Assembly (NCBI GenBank): GCA_002706335.1
Contig: PAKZ01000003.1
Span: forward strand, 105,125-169,124
Direction: 5' to 3'
From: Ahrensia sp.
GTDB lineage: Bacteria > Pseudomonadota > Alphaproteobacteria > Rhizobiales > Rhizobiaceae
DNA length: 64,000 nucleotides
This document shows, piece by piece, positions 8,979 to 17,980 of this stretch (position 1 is its first letter; every line of letters begins with the position of its first letter). The position numbers and the translations under genes are program-made. The notes beneath the pieces were generated by a model. That model saw nothing but the letters and a program-made list of their open reading frames with translations, made no database searches and was not told where the DNA came from.

Positions 8979-9725
8979 TCAGCGAATACCGAGGGCCTCG
9001 TTCACGTCGCGGATCGAGTCGTCGAGAAGTGTTTCCATGCGCTTACGCGCCAGGTCCGGCTCTCGCTGCCGGATCGCCTCCAGGACCTCGCCATGCTGCT
9101 TGAGCCGGTCTTCTTTGATCACAGCGGCCTCTGCGCCGCGCCAGCTCAGCCGGAAGGTGCTGATCATTGCGGCGTGGATCAACGCGCTGAACGCGCCGAT
9201 GAAATGGTTGTGGGTGGCGAACAGGATTTCCAGGTGAAAGCGCAGATCGGCCTCGACCAATTCGGCTTCGTTGTTCGCCTTGATCGCCATAGCCTCGTAG
9301 GCTTTCTCGATCTTGCGCAGTTCCTCCTCATCGCGAATCCCGGCGGCAAGCGCCGCCGCCGCCGGTTCGACCATGCGCCGCAAGGCATAAAGATCTCGGG
9401 CGATTTCCTCCGGCGGCTTGGTCTGCAGATGCCAACCGAGCACTTCGGCGTCGAGCATGTTCCAGAAGGCGGGCGGGCGCACGCTGGTACCAACCTTCGG
9501 CCGGGCGACGATCATGCCCTTGGCCGCGAGCTTGCTGTAGGCTTCGCGCAGCGCCGTTCTCGACACCGAATAACGTTTCAGCATGGACGCTTCGTCGGGC
9601 AGGCGCGTATCGGGCGGGAAAGTTCCATCGACGATCTCGCGCCCCAACCTGTTGAGCACGCCAACTCCGGCGCCTCCGCTCGGGTCGGCGAGGATGTAGG
9701 CGCGGTCGGAGATGGCTGTATCCAC
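8979..9725 (-). CDS. GntR-family regulator, FadR/FCD subfamily
   Basis: A 248-residue regulator. An N-terminal winged helix-turn-helix (about residues 20-90, LPDEASMLKRYSVSRTALREA) is followed by an FCD ligand-binding domain. The FCD metal/ligand residues are suggested by RRMVEP, the DLRFHLEIL helix and the late EHGEVLEAI-type helix (here KQHGEVLEAI). It starts with GTG, 70 bases after the last gene of the YtfQRT-YjfF-like transporter operon, and lies on the same strand. It is therefore likely the local repressor of that transporter, and perhaps of the sugar catabolic operon. A candidate operator lies at 14464-14476. Confidence 0.88.
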   Translation of the reverse strand: MDTAISDRAYILADPSGGAGVGVLNRLGREIVDGTFPPDTRLPDEASMLKRYSVSRTALREAYSKLAAKGMIVARPKVGTSVRPPAFWNMLDAEVLGWHLQTKPPEEIARDLYALRRMVEPAAAALAAGIRDEEELRKIEKAYEAMAIKANNEAELVEADLRFHLEILFATHNHFIGAFSALIHAAMISTFRLSWRGAEAAVIKEDRLKQHGEVLEAIRQREPDLARKRMETLLDDSIRDVNEALGIR

Positions 9726-9795
9726 GTTCTTTTACCGGTTCAGTGGAGGGATAATTTCATGCCACGAGGCGACTGCCAATGCGTCTGACGAGTTT

Positions 9796-10758
9796 TCATG
9801 AGGTTCCCCGCAAATCAAACGAGCTCACGAGGAAACGGTGAAGCACGATAAAGGCGAACAGCAGGACACCGCTCGAGATCATGATCCAGGCACTGTTCAG
9901 CGAACCGTGGAAGATGATCAGCGTGGATATCAGGCCAAGTATCATGCCGCCGAAGAGCGTGCCCGCGACCATCCCGACGCCACCGGTGAGCAGGGTACCG
10001 CCGAGGACCACGGCCGCGATGGCGGAGAGTTCCAGGGTACTGCCCGCCAGCGGATAGCCCGACGAGGTGTAGAGCGCATAGACGACGCCGGCGAGCGCCG
10101 AATAGAAGCCGCCGATGGCATAGATGCCGATGGTGGTGCGGCGGACATTGACGCCCATCAGGCGCGCCGATTCCTTGTCGCCGCCAATCGCATAGACATT
10201 GTTTCCGAAGCGGGTGAAATGGGCGATGAAGATCGCCAGCGCCAGAGCCGCCAGCATGACGATTGCCGAACTTCGCAAGACCCCGCGGCCGGGAAGCGGA
10301 ATTTTCGCCGAGGCGTAGAGATCAACGAAATCATGGCGGATCGGCACCGAATCGAGCGTCACCATGAAGCACAGGCCGCGCAACAGGAACAGACCGGCCA
10401 GCGTGACGATGAAGGGCTGGATATCGCAATAATCGATGATGAAGCCCTGCAGCGCGCCGTAGAGGATGCCGAAGCAGATCATCACGGCGGCAGTTGCCAG
10501 TGGGTGCCAACCCATGCGATCGAGCACCGCCATGCAGACCCCGACGAAGCCGATCATCGAGCCGATGGAAAGGTCAATGCCGCCCGACAGGATAACGAAG
10601 GTCGCACCGATCGCAGCGATGATGATGAAGGCGTTGTCGGCGAGGATGTTGCCGAGCACCAGTGTCGACAGGAAGTTCCTGTACATCGAGCCACCGACCA
10701 GGAAGAGCGCCAAAAAGACCGCGATAGTCGCGACGAGAGGCAGGTATTTCTTACTCAT
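9796..10758 (-). CDS. yjfF: Sugar ABC transporter permease, YjfF-like
   Basis: A 320-residue RbsC-type permease with 8-9 hydrophobic segments and the conserved GGIDLSIGSMIGF loop near residue 60. It carries the AIGGDKESARLMGVNVRR cytoplasmic EAA-like loop around residue 195. It is the second permease of the cluster and overlaps the first by four bases (ATGA). The order binding protein, ATPase, permease, permease, regulator matches the E. coli ytfQ-ytfR-ytfT-yjfF galactofuranose system, so uptake of a furanose sugar such as galactofuranose or arabinofuranose is the best guess. Confidence 0.85.
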   Translation of the reverse strand: MSKKYLPLVATIAVFLALFLVGGSMYRNFLSTLVLGNILADNAFIIIAAIGATFVILSGGIDLSIGSMIGFVGVCMAVLDRMGWHPLATAAVMICFGILYGALQGFIIDYCDIQPFIVTLAGLFLLRGLCFMVTLDSVPIRHDFVDLYASAKIPLPGRGVLRSSAIVMLAALALAIFIAHFTRFGNNVYAIGGDKESARLMGVNVRRTTIGIYAIGGFYSALAGVVYALYTSSGYPLAGSTLELSAIAAVVLGGTLLTGGVGMVAGTLFGGMILGLISTLIIFHGSLNSAWIMISSGVLLFAFIVLHRFLVSSFDLRGTS

Positions 10759-11804
10759 GACGCTCTCCTCGAAACGAGGCTTCCAATAGCCTTGCGGGCA
10801 TTGGCCGATTGCAGGAACAGGACGCTCAACACGACAAGCGCCTTGATGATCAGGTTGTATTCCGGTGGCAGTCCCGAGATCAGCGTCGCGGTTGTCAGCG
10901 CCTGGATTACCAGAGCCCCGATGACCGTCATACCGAGATAGATTCGTCCGCCGGCAAGCGAGCCACCGCCGATCACGACAGCGAGGATAGCGTCGAGTTC
11001 AATATAGAGAGCGACCGAAACCGGGTCCGATGTATGCGTGTCAGCCGTCATGATTACGCCGGCCCACGCTGACAACAGCCCCGACAGTACATAGGCGACG
11101 AAGATAATCAGCCCGGCCTTGACGCCCGCGAGGTTCGATGCCGCAGCATTTCCGCCGACGGACTCGATGAAAAGGCCGAGTGCGGTGCGCCTGATCAGCA
11201 GCCACAAGGCCAGAAAAATTCCGGCCGCCAGAATCAGCCGAGTCGGTATCAGCCAGATGCTGCCTGTCGACATCCATTGCAGCAGAGCGCTTTCGAAACT
11301 CGGATCGGTGCCGCCGTAGAGCTGGTTGATCAGCATCCCGATACCGCGTCCGGCGACCATCAGGATCAGCGTCGCGATGATCGGCTGAATACGCAAGGCC
11401 GAAACGAGGAAGCCGTTCCACATGCCGCACAGAATGCCGGCGGCCAATGCGGAAAACAGGATGGTAATATGCGGATCGCCCATCTTGATGCGCCAGACAA
11501 TCACCGCGCCGACAATGGCGATGATCGAGCCGACTGACAGGTCGATGCCGCGCGTGCCAATGACGACCGCCATGCCGAGAGCGACGAGGGCAGTCGGCAC
11601 GGCCCGATAAAGGATGTCGATCAGATTACCGAAAAGCCGCCCCTCGACGATGCGAATCTCAAAGAAATTCGGCGAGACGGATCCGGCGACGATCAGGATC
11701 AGGACGAGCGCCAGAACCGGCCAGACGGCGCGACTTTGCACTATCGCCTTCAGCCATACCGGCACCGGCCGATCCGTTCTGCTGTCAGTGCTGGCCACTG
11801 TCAT
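10755..11804 (-). CDS. ytfT: Sugar ABC transporter permease, YtfT-like
   Basis: A 349-residue inner-membrane permease of the ribose/galactofuranose class. It has the RGIDLSVGSIIAIVGA motif near residue 90, about nine membrane spans and the ESVGGNAAASNLAGVKA coupling loop near residue 215. Its start region overlaps the 3' end of the ATPase gene by 20 bases; a GTG six bases later is an alternative start. It should pair with the YjfF-like subunit to form the heterodimeric channel. The substrate is inferred only from operon similarity and the neighbouring arabinose catabolic genes. Confidence 0.85.
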   Translation of the reverse strand: MTVASTDSRTDRPVPVWLKAIVQSRAVWPVLALVLILIVAGSVSPNFFEIRIVEGRLFGNLIDILYRAVPTALVALGMAVVIGTRGIDLSVGSIIAIVGAVIVWRIKMGDPHITILFSALAAGILCGMWNGFLVSALRIQPIIATLILMVAGRGIGMLINQLYGGTDPSFESALLQWMSTGSIWLIPTRLILAAGIFLALWLLIRRTALGLFIESVGGNAAASNLAGVKAGLIIFVAYVLSGLLSAWAGVIMTADTHTSDPVSVALYIELDAILAVVIGGGSLAGGRIYLGMTVIGALVIQALTTATLISGLPPEYNLIIKALVVLSVLFLQSANARKAIGSLVSRRAS

Positions 11805-13311
11805 CCCCCGCGATCATCCGGATAATGTTGTCCCTGTTGATGTCTGCGCCGTCGATCTCGCCGACCTTCTCGCGGTCGCGGAGGACAGCCACACGATCCG
11901 ACGCAGCGACGATCTCGTCGAGTTCGGAAGAGGCGACAAGCAGCGCCATGCCCTCGTTGCAGAGCTTGCGGATCAGCGTGATGATTTCCGCATGCGCGCC
12001 GACATCGATGCCGCGCGTCGGTTCGTCCAGCAGCAGGATGCCGGGATTTGACGCAAGTGCCCGCGCCAGCACGACTTTCTGCTGATTACCACCCGATAGC
12101 TGGCGGACAGGCTTTTCCGCATCGGGCGTGGCGATGCCGAGCGCCCGGATCATCTCGCCGGCAATTTTTTCCTGTTCGCGCCGCGGCAATTGCCGGAGCC
12201 ATCCCCGCTTGGCCTGCATCGACAGCATGATGTTCTCACGGATGCTGAGATCACCGACGAGTCCCTCAGCTTTCCGATCTTCCGGACAAAACGCTATGCC
12301 CGAAGCGAGGGATCGGCGAGGCGTGGCGCCGGACATGTCCTGGCCGTCGACGTGGAGTTCGCCGCTGTCGGAGCGGATCGCGCCGAAGACGAGCTTGGTC
12401 ATCTCGGTGCGGCCGGACCCGAGAAGGCCTGCGAGGCCGACGACTTCGCCAGCGTGTAAAGTAAGATCGAAGGGTTTCAGCGTGCGCTTGCGGCCGAGAT
12501 CTCTGGCGACAAGCTTCTGTTTGCCCGGGCCGCTTTCGGCCTTGTGCGCGAGCGTCGCCTCGACCTCGCCGAGTTCGCGCCCGATCATCTCCGAGATAAG
12601 ATCCTGACGCGAGATCTCCGAAGCCATGTGGGTCCCGACGAGATTGCCGTTGCGCAGCACGGAAATCCGGTCGGATATCTCGTAGACCTGATCGAGGAAG
12701 TGCGTGATGAAGACGATCGCCATGCCGCGCGCCTTCAGGTCGCGGATGATAGCGAAGAGCGTCGCGGTCTCCTGTGCGTCCAGGCTCGCCGTCGGTTCAT
12801 CCAGGACCAAGACGCTGGTGTCGTCGTCCAGCGCATGCGCGATGGCGACGAGTTGCTGCACGGCGACCGAAAAAGAGCCGACCGGCTGTTCGGTATCGAT
12901 GTTCAGTTTCAGGCGGCTCAGCTTCTCACGCGCCCGCTTTCGCGCCTTGCCCCAAGAGATGACGCCAAGAGCGTCCCGGGAGGGCCCGAGGGTGAGGTTC
13001 TTGGTCACCGACATCGCCGGGATCAGGTTGACCTCCTGATAGACAGTCGAAATGCCATGCGCTTGCGCTTCGCCCGTGGAATTGAAATTGACGGCCTTGC
13101 CGTCGAGACGGATTTCCCCCGCGTCGCGATTGAGTGCGCCCGTCAGGATTTTGATAAGTGTGGATTTGCCCGCGCCGTTTTCGCCGAGAAGCGCGTGAAC
13201 CTCGCCGGGATACAGGGTGAAATCGACATTCGAAAGCGCGCGTACGCCGGGAAAGGATTTCCCGATAGACCGCATTTCGACGCGCGGCTTGTCAATTGCA
13301 GTTGCGTTCAT
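11785..13311 (-). CDS. ytfR: Sugar ABC transporter ATPase with tandem ATP-binding domains, YtfR-like
   Basis: A 508-residue double ATPase of the sugar importer class. Domain 1 has Walker A GENGAGKSTLIK near residue 43, a modified signature, and Walker B VLVLDEPTAS. Domain 2 has the degenerate Walker A GLLGSGRTEMTK near residue 290, the signature LSGGNQQKVVLARA and Walker B ILLLDEPTRGID. This layout is typical of RbsA, MglA and YtfR. The gene follows the binding-protein gene after a gap that contains a strong stem-loop (13363-13395). It energises import through the two permeases downstream. Confidence 0.92.
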   Translation of the reverse strand: MNATAIDKPRVEMRSIGKSFPGVRALSNVDFTLYPGEVHALLGENGAGKSTLIKILTGALNRDAGEIRLDGKAVNFNSTGEAQAHGISTVYQEVNLIPAMSVTKNLTLGPSRDALGVISWGKARKRAREKLSRLKLNIDTEQPVGSFSVAVQQLVAIAHALDDDTSVLVLDEPTASLDAQETATLFAIIRDLKARGMAIVFITHFLDQVYEISDRISVLRNGNLVGTHMASEISRQDLISEMIGRELGEVEATLAHKAESGPGKQKLVARDLGRKRTLKPFDLTLHAGEVVGLAGLLGSGRTEMTKLVFGAIRSDSGELHVDGQDMSGATPRRSLASGIAFCPEDRKAEGLVGDLSIRENIMLSMQAKRGWLRQLPRREQEKIAGEMIRALGIATPDAEKPVRQLSGGNQQKVVLARALASNPGILLLDEPTRGIDVGAHAEIITLIRKLCNEGMALLVASSELDEIVAASDRVAVLRDREKVGEIDGADINRDNIIRMIAGDDSGQH

Positions 13312-13362
13312 GGGTTCGACCGTGTCGATAAGGGATCATCAATACACCCGCGTGGCGCGCAG

Positions 13363-13395
13363 CGCACGGCGCCCCGAATTCCGGAGCGCCGTGCG
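13363..13395 (-). promoter_or_regulatory. Intercistronic stem-loop between ytfQ and ytfR
   Basis: Arms CGCACGGCGC (13363-13372) and GCGCCGTGCG (13386-13395) are perfectly complementary. The stem extends by a further CCG/CGG around a five-base loop, with one mismatch (a G-U pair in the minus-strand RNA). No U-run follows, so this is more likely a 3'-end stabiliser or processing site, giving more binding protein than ATPase, than a full terminator. Confidence 0.65.
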
Positions 13396-13422
13396 GGCGT
13401 CAGCATGGTACGGTGCCGGCCG

Positions 13423-14337
13423 TCAGTTTGCGGTGTGCAGATCCGACGGGATCACGATCCACTTGTCGAGTTCAGTCGGGTTCTTGATGTAGTCGAGAAC
13501 CACCGGATAGATAAATTTTCCGACAGCGGAGCGAAGCTCGACCGATGCGTTGGCTTCGCCGGCGGCCAGCGCGTCCTTGATCGCCGGTACGTAGTCGACA
13601 GACACCATCAGAACGTCCTCGCCAGGCTTCAGGCCGGCCTCCTTCATCGCCTGGATTGCGCCGAGCTGCATGTTGTCGTTATGCGCGAAGGATGCGCAGA
13701 TGCCTTCGAGATTGTTGGTCGACTTGATGAAGGCTTCCATTACCTTCTTGCCGCCCTCCGTCGTGAAGTCGCCGGACTGGGTCTGGACGATTTCCATGGC
13801 CGGGAACTGGTCGATGACCGCCTCGAAGCCCTTCTTGCGCTCGATCGCCGGAGCGGAGCCGGTCGTGCCCTGCAATTCGACGACCTTGCACGTGCCCTTG
13901 CTCGCAGCCGCCAACCAAGCGCCGGCCAGCTTGCCCTCGAGATTGAAGTCGGCGGAAATGCGGGTCACATAGAGCGACTTGTCCTCGACGTCCACGTCGC
14001 GGTCGACGAGGAAGACAGGGATTTCGGCGTCCTTGGCCTCGCGAAGAACCTGATCCCAACCGGTGACGACGACCGGCGCGATAATGATTGCGTCGACGCC
14101 CTGGGCGATGAAGGCGCGAACGGCGCGAAGCTGCTCCTCCTGCTTGCCCTGTGCATTGGCGAATTTCAGGTCGATACCGTATTCTTTCGCGCTTTCCTGC
14201 ATGTTCGCAGAGAAGGCAGGGCGCCAGTCACCCTCCGATCCGACCTGCGAGAAGCCGATGGTTTCGGCCCAGGCCGCGGTCGTCATGAGTGCGGACGCAG
14301 CAAGAGCTGCACCGGCAAGTGCATATTTCGCTTTCAT
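13423..14337 (-). CDS. ytfQ: Periplasmic sugar-binding protein, YtfQ-like
   Basis: A 304-residue type-I periplasmic binding protein. A signal peptide (MKAKYALAGAALAASALM, cleavage after AWA) precedes the mature ETIGFSQVGSEGDWRPAF. That motif is the recognisable start of the YtfQ galactofuranose-binding group. Later landmarks are AQGKQEEQLRAVRAF, the DRDVDV strand and the hinge region at VSVDYVPAIKDAL. Start chosen at the ATG preceded by GGAGGAATATCT; an ATG five codons upstream is less likely. It is the first gene of the second sugar transporter. Confidence 0.9.
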   Translation of the reverse strand: MKAKYALAGAALAASALMTTAAWAETIGFSQVGSEGDWRPAFSANMQESAKEYGIDLKFANAQGKQEEQLRAVRAFIAQGVDAIIIAPVVVTGWDQVLREAKDAEIPVFLVDRDVDVEDKSLYVTRISADFNLEGKLAGAWLAAASKGTCKVVELQGTTGSAPAIERKKGFEAVIDQFPAMEIVQTQSGDFTTEGGKKVMEAFIKSTNNLEGICASFAHNDNMQLGAIQAMKEAGLKPGEDVLMVSVDYVPAIKDALAAGEANASVELRSAVGKFIYPVVLDYIKNPTELDKWIVIPSDLHTAN

Positions 14338-14463
14338 AGATATTCCTCCCACAGAATGTGCCGACGGCCCTCCTCAGGTGCGCCGGCGATACATAAAAAT
14401 CCTATAGTAATATTATTTATTCGCCAAGCGTTTTTTGCCGGCTCCGTGCAAATATTTTTCCAA

Positions 14464-14476
14464 ATTATACAATAAT
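14464..14476. promoter_or_regulatory. Candidate GntR operator in the ytfQ promoter
   Basis: ATTATACAATAAT is a 13-bp dyad (ATTAT-ACA-ATAAT) in an AT-rich island (about 14400-14500) inside otherwise GC-rich DNA, 127 bases before the ytfQ start. Its size and symmetry suit an FCD-type GntR dimer, and the GntR gene sits at the end of this same operon. The island is also the only obvious promoter-like sequence in the gap. Confidence 0.45.
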
Positions 14477-14602
14477 ATCAATTATTTATTGCAATCAAAA
14501 CGCGCGACAAAAGCAACTGGCCGCACGGGAAATTTCCCGCACGGCGTATCGCCAAATCATCGTTCAGGCGCCCTCAAACGGCGCCCGTTTTTCTTCGCCC
14601 GG

Positions 14603-16108
14603 CTATCTCAGATCTTCGGGCAGCAAGTACTGCGGCATGTTCTGGTAACAGACGGGTCTGAGGAAACGGCGGATGGAGAGAGTACCGACCGAGGTGGCTC
14701 CGAAATTCGTCGAGGCAGGATAGGGGCCGCCATGCACCATCGCGTCGCAACCCTCGACGCCGGTCGGAAAGCCGTTCGCGAGCAGCCGGCCCGCCTTGCG
14801 CTCGAGGACCGGCATCAGCGCCTTTCCTTCCTCTGTGTCCGCCGCATCCATGTGGATCGTGCAGGTAAGTTGGCCTTGCAGCGAACGGGCGATCGCCAGC
14901 ATCTCGTCGAAATCGGCGACGGTTACAATCAGGCCGAGCGGGCCGAAGACCTCCTCGCCAAGCGCGTGGTTGGTCAGCCAGTCCTTGCCGGAAACCCGGT
15001 ACAGATATGGCGTCGCATTGCGCAGATCGCAGGTCGATGTCAGCAGTTCCTGCACGCCGGCGCTCGCGGCCACCCGGTCCCGACCAGAACGATATGCACC
15101 GGCGATGCCATCAGTCAGCATGGTCTGCGCGCCGACCGGTTCGAGCGCTTCGGTTGCCGCATTGGCGAAGGCATCGGCATCGGGTCCGTCGACGATGACG
15201 GCGATGCCGGGATTGGTGCAGAACTGTCCCGCCCCCATGGTCAACGATCCGGCCCAGCCTTTGGCGATCTCCGCGCCGCGGGCCTTTACGGCGTTCCCCA
15301 TCAGGAACATCGGATTGACCGAGCCCAGTTCGCCGAAGAAGGGGATCGGTTCGGCGCGCGCGACACAGAGGTCGAACAGCGCCCGCCCGCCGGCCAGCGA
15401 CCCTGTGAAGCCGACCGCCCGGATGAGTGGATGAGTTACCAGCGCCTGTCCGGTCTCGCGTGTGCCGCCCTGAACCAGCGAAAAGACGCCAGGATGCACG
15501 CCGCATGTCTTGATAGCAGCGCTGATCGCCTGTGCAACAATCTCGCCGGTTCCGGGATGCGCAGAATGGCCCTTCACGACCACGGGACAGCCGGCGGCGA
15601 GCGCGGCGGCGGTATCTCCCCCGGCAGTCGAGAAGGCGAGCGGGAAGTTGGATGCGCCGAACACGGCGACCGGCCCGACCGGGCGCTGGATCATGCGCAG
15701 ATCCGGGCGCGGCAGCGGCTGACGTTCGGGCAATGCCTTGTCATGGCGGCGGTCGAGATAATCGCCCTTGCGGATATGGCTGGCGAAGAGCCGAAGCTGG
15801 CCGGTAGTACGGCCGCGCTCACCTTCGAGCCGAGCTTCAGGGAGACCGGTCTCCGACGTGCCGATCGCTGTGATCTCTGCGCCGCGCGCCTCGATTTCGT
15901 CGGCAATGGCTTCGAGGAAGGCGGCGCGCTCCTCGCGGCTGGAGTAGCCATAGGTCCGGAACGCCTCCTCGGCCGCCGTCACGGCGGCGTCGACATGGGC
16001 GGGCGTGCCGACCGAGAAGTCATGCGCCTCCCCGTGCGCCGGCTCCGACGCGAATGTCGCCTCCCCCGCTACCCAGTCGCCTGCTATGAGATGGTTGCCT
16101 GAAAGCAT
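14603..16108 (-). CDS. 2-oxoglutarate semialdehyde dehydrogenase (aldehyde dehydrogenase)
   Basis: A 501-residue aldehyde dehydrogenase with catalytic Cys297 in GAGQFCTNPG and general base Glu260 in FFGELGSVNP. It resembles the 2-oxoglutarate (alpha-ketoglutaric) semialdehyde dehydrogenases of sugar-acid and hydroxyproline catabolism. It would oxidise 2-oxoglutarate semialdehyde to 2-oxoglutarate, the last step of non-phosphorylative L-arabinose breakdown (called araE in Azospirillum). Start placed at the ATG with GAAGGA six bases upstream. An ATG 18 bases earlier overlaps the lactonase stop (ATGA) and is an alternative. It is the last gene of the catabolic operon. Confidence 0.85.
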   Translation of the reverse strand: MLSGNHLIAGDWVAGEATFASEPAHGEAHDFSVGTPAHVDAAVTAAEEAFRTYGYSSREERAAFLEAIADEIEARGAEITAIGTSETGLPEARLEGERGRTTGQLRLFASHIRKGDYLDRRHDKALPERQPLPRPDLRMIQRPVGPVAVFGASNFPLAFSTAGGDTAAALAAGCPVVVKGHSAHPGTGEIVAQAISAAIKTCGVHPGVFSLVQGGTRETGQALVTHPLIRAVGFTGSLAGGRALFDLCVARAEPIPFFGELGSVNPMFLMGNAVKARGAEIAKGWAGSLTMGAGQFCTNPGIAVIVDGPDADAFANAATEALEPVGAQTMLTDGIAGAYRSGRDRVAASAGVQELLTSTCDLRNATPYLYRVSGKDWLTNHALGEEVFGPLGLIVTVADFDEMLAIARSLQGQLTCTIHMDAADTEEGKALMPVLERKAGRLLANGFPTGVEGCDAMVHGGPYPASTNFGATSVGTLSIRRFLRPVCYQNMPQYLLPEDLR

Positions 16109-16122
16109 GGTATGTCCTTCGG

Positions 16123-17034
16123 TCATTCGGTTTGGTTTCGTGGCGGCATCGTGAAAGGGGGGTCGGCCCGGCCGGCGAAGCCCCCATCGATGACGTAGGT
16201 AAAGCCGGCGCCCGGATCGGACGCGCGGGCTGCCCCGTCCAGACCTTGCCAGGCCGTGGCGACCAGGAGCCGGTCGAACCCTGCGCCGACAAAGGCCGGG
16301 CAACTCGTCTGCGCAGCCGGAACCTCGTAGGTACGCAGAATATGGCCGTCCGGCGAATAGCCTGTGACAGAGCCCGCGCCCCAGGCGGCGTTCCACAGAT
16401 TGCCCTCGGAATCCGTGACGGACCCGTCGAAATGGCCGCCGAGGGGTAAATCCTTTTCACCGAGAAATGGTTCCGGTTCAGCTGACGGCAGGCCGGTTTT
16501 CGCATCCAGTGCAACCCGCCAGATGGTATTGACGCTCGTGTCGGCGAAATACCCAGTGCGTCCGTCCGGCGAAAAACAGATGGAATTCGGAATGGTGACC
16601 TTTCGGAAGAGCGGTCGCAGCTCCGCGCCGTCGAACCAGTAGATCGTGCCGGCCTGCCATTCGGCTTTCCTGCCCATCGTGCCGATCCACAGATTGCCGG
16701 AGGGGTGCACACGTCCGTCATTGGAGCGCGTGACGGGATTATCCGCCTCCAACGGCGCCAGCCGCGACAATGCGCCATCGGATAATGTCCGCGCGTAGAT
16801 GCCATCTTCCATGGCGAGCAATTGCCGCTGGTCATCAATCCGGCAAACAACGGATGCCATGCGCGGAAGATCATGCGCTATCGTCCCGGCCGTCGCGAAG
16901 CGATGCTCGAAGAGCTTGCAGCCGACGATATCGAACCACCATGCGGTATCGCTTCCGGCATCGTAGGTTGGCCCTTCGCCGAGTTCGCACCGGTCGGCGG
17001 GAAGTTTTTGGGTTGTTGCCATGGCAATGGTCAC
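16123..17034 (-). CDS. SMP-30/gluconolactonase family protein, probable L-arabinolactonase
   Basis: A 303-residue six-bladed beta-propeller of the SMP-30/regucalcin family. It has the ELGEGPTYD metal-site strand at the N-terminus, SNDGRVHPSGNLWIGTM in the middle and HFDGSVTDSEGNLWNA late, which contribute the divalent-metal ligands. In this operon it should open the sugar lactone made by the dehydrogenase to the aldonic acid (L-arabono- or galactonolactone). The GTG start at 17034 has AAGGA ten bases upstream; an ATG four codons later is the alternative. It begins 16 bases after the KDA dehydratase stop. Confidence 0.85.
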   Translation of the reverse strand: MTIAMATTQKLPADRCELGEGPTYDAGSDTAWWFDIVGCKLFEHRFATAGTIAHDLPRMASVVCRIDDQRQLLAMEDGIYARTLSDGALSRLAPLEADNPVTRSNDGRVHPSGNLWIGTMGRKAEWQAGTIYWFDGAELRPLFRKVTIPNSICFSPDGRTGYFADTSVNTIWRVALDAKTGLPSAEPEPFLGEKDLPLGGHFDGSVTDSEGNLWNAAWGAGSVTGYSPDGHILRTYEVPAAQTSCPAFVGAGFDRLLVATAWQGLDGAARASDPGAGFTYVIDGGFAGRADPPFTMPPRNQTE

Positions 17035-17050
17035 GACCGCGCTATCCTTC

Positions 17051-17968
17051 CTACTTGCCCCAGCTCAAGGCGAGCACATCGAGATCGCGCGCAAGCCCCA
17101 GCAGGCGGTCGCGCGTGCGTTGCGACATCGGCTTCAGAGGATGCCGGACGGCATCGCTTCCGATTACGCCGCCTTCCATGAAAATCGTCTTGGCGGCGCG
17201 GAGACCGCATTGGCGGTTTTCGTGATTGATCAGCGGCAGACAGAGCTTCCACTGGTCGAGCGCCACATCGAGATTGCCTGCCCTGTACTCGGTCACGATG
17301 GGCCGGATCTTTTCCGGGAACATCGCCGAGGTCATTGTGCCGGTCGCGCCAGCGTCAAGATCGGCGAGAAGCGTCACCGCTTCCTCGCCATCGAAGGGCC
17401 CTTCGATATGATCGCCGGCGGCCTCGATCAATGCCGCCAGCTTGTCGGCGGCGAAGGGACACTCGATCTTGAAATAGGAAACGTTCTCCAATTCGCGGGC
17501 CATATGGGCCAGCAGATCTACCGTCAGGTTCACACCGGAGAGCGGCGCATCCTGGACCATTATGGGTATCGAGATCGATTCATCGACCGCCCTGAAATGC
17601 TCGAGAATGCCCTGCGGCGCAGCCTGGAGGCCAGCGCCGTGATAAGGCGGCATCATCATGACCATCGCAGCGCCCATGGCCTCCGCCTCCATCGCGCGGC
17701 GCGCGACAAGGTCCGTCCAGAAATGGCTGATCGTGACGATGACCGGGACGCGGCCGGCGGTGTGTTCGAGACTGATGCGCATGAGAAGCGCGCGTTCGTC
17801 ATCCGTCAGCAGGAACTGTTCGGAATAGTTGGCGAGGATGCAGATCGCGTCGACGCCCTGATCGATCATGCAGTCGATGACGCGGCGCATGCCGTCTTCA
17901 TCGACGCTGCCGTCGGCGTGAAAGGGGGTCGGCGCCACCGGCAGGATTCCGGCGAGAGGCTGCTTCAT
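17051..17968 (-). CDS. L-2-keto-3-deoxyarabonate dehydratase (DHDPS/NAL family)
   Basis: A 305-residue TIM-barrel protein of the dihydrodipicolinate synthase family. The Schiff-base lysine is probably in SYFKIECPF. The substrate loop here reads LANYSEQFLLTDDER, unlike the GTTGE loop of true DapA, which argues against lysine synthesis. Context points to L-2-keto-3-deoxyarabonate dehydratase, which yields 2-oxoglutarate semialdehyde (Azospirillum araD type). It starts 12 bases after the sugar dehydrogenase stop and clearly belongs to the same transcript. Confidence 0.85.
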   Translation of the reverse strand: MKQPLAGILPVAPTPFHADGSVDEDGMRRVIDCMIDQGVDAICILANYSEQFLLTDDERALLMRISLEHTAGRVPVIVTISHFWTDLVARRAMEAEAMGAAMVMMMPPYHGAGLQAAPQGILEHFRAVDESISIPIMVQDAPLSGVNLTVDLLAHMARELENVSYFKIECPFAADKLAALIEAAGDHIEGPFDGEEAVTLLADLDAGATGTMTSAMFPEKIRPIVTEYRAGNLDVALDQWKLCLPLINHENRQCGLRAAKTIFMEGGVIGSDAVRHPLKPMSQRTRDRLLGLARDLDVLALSWGK

Positions 17969-17980
17969 CTTCAGTTCCTT

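Noticed and set aside
12544-14475. A 643-codon plus-strand frame across ytfR and ytfQ, and similar long frames at 17021-18850, 20603-21946, 22632-24314 and 38596-40245
   Set aside because: All are exact antisense shadows of recognisable transporter or enzyme genes, with low-complexity Asp/Arg/His composition and no recognisable domain.
14603-16396. A 597-codon version of the semialdehyde dehydrogenase
   Set aside because: The extra 96 residues overlap the lactonase gene and do not look like aldehyde dehydrogenase. A strong ribosome binding site supports ATG 16108.
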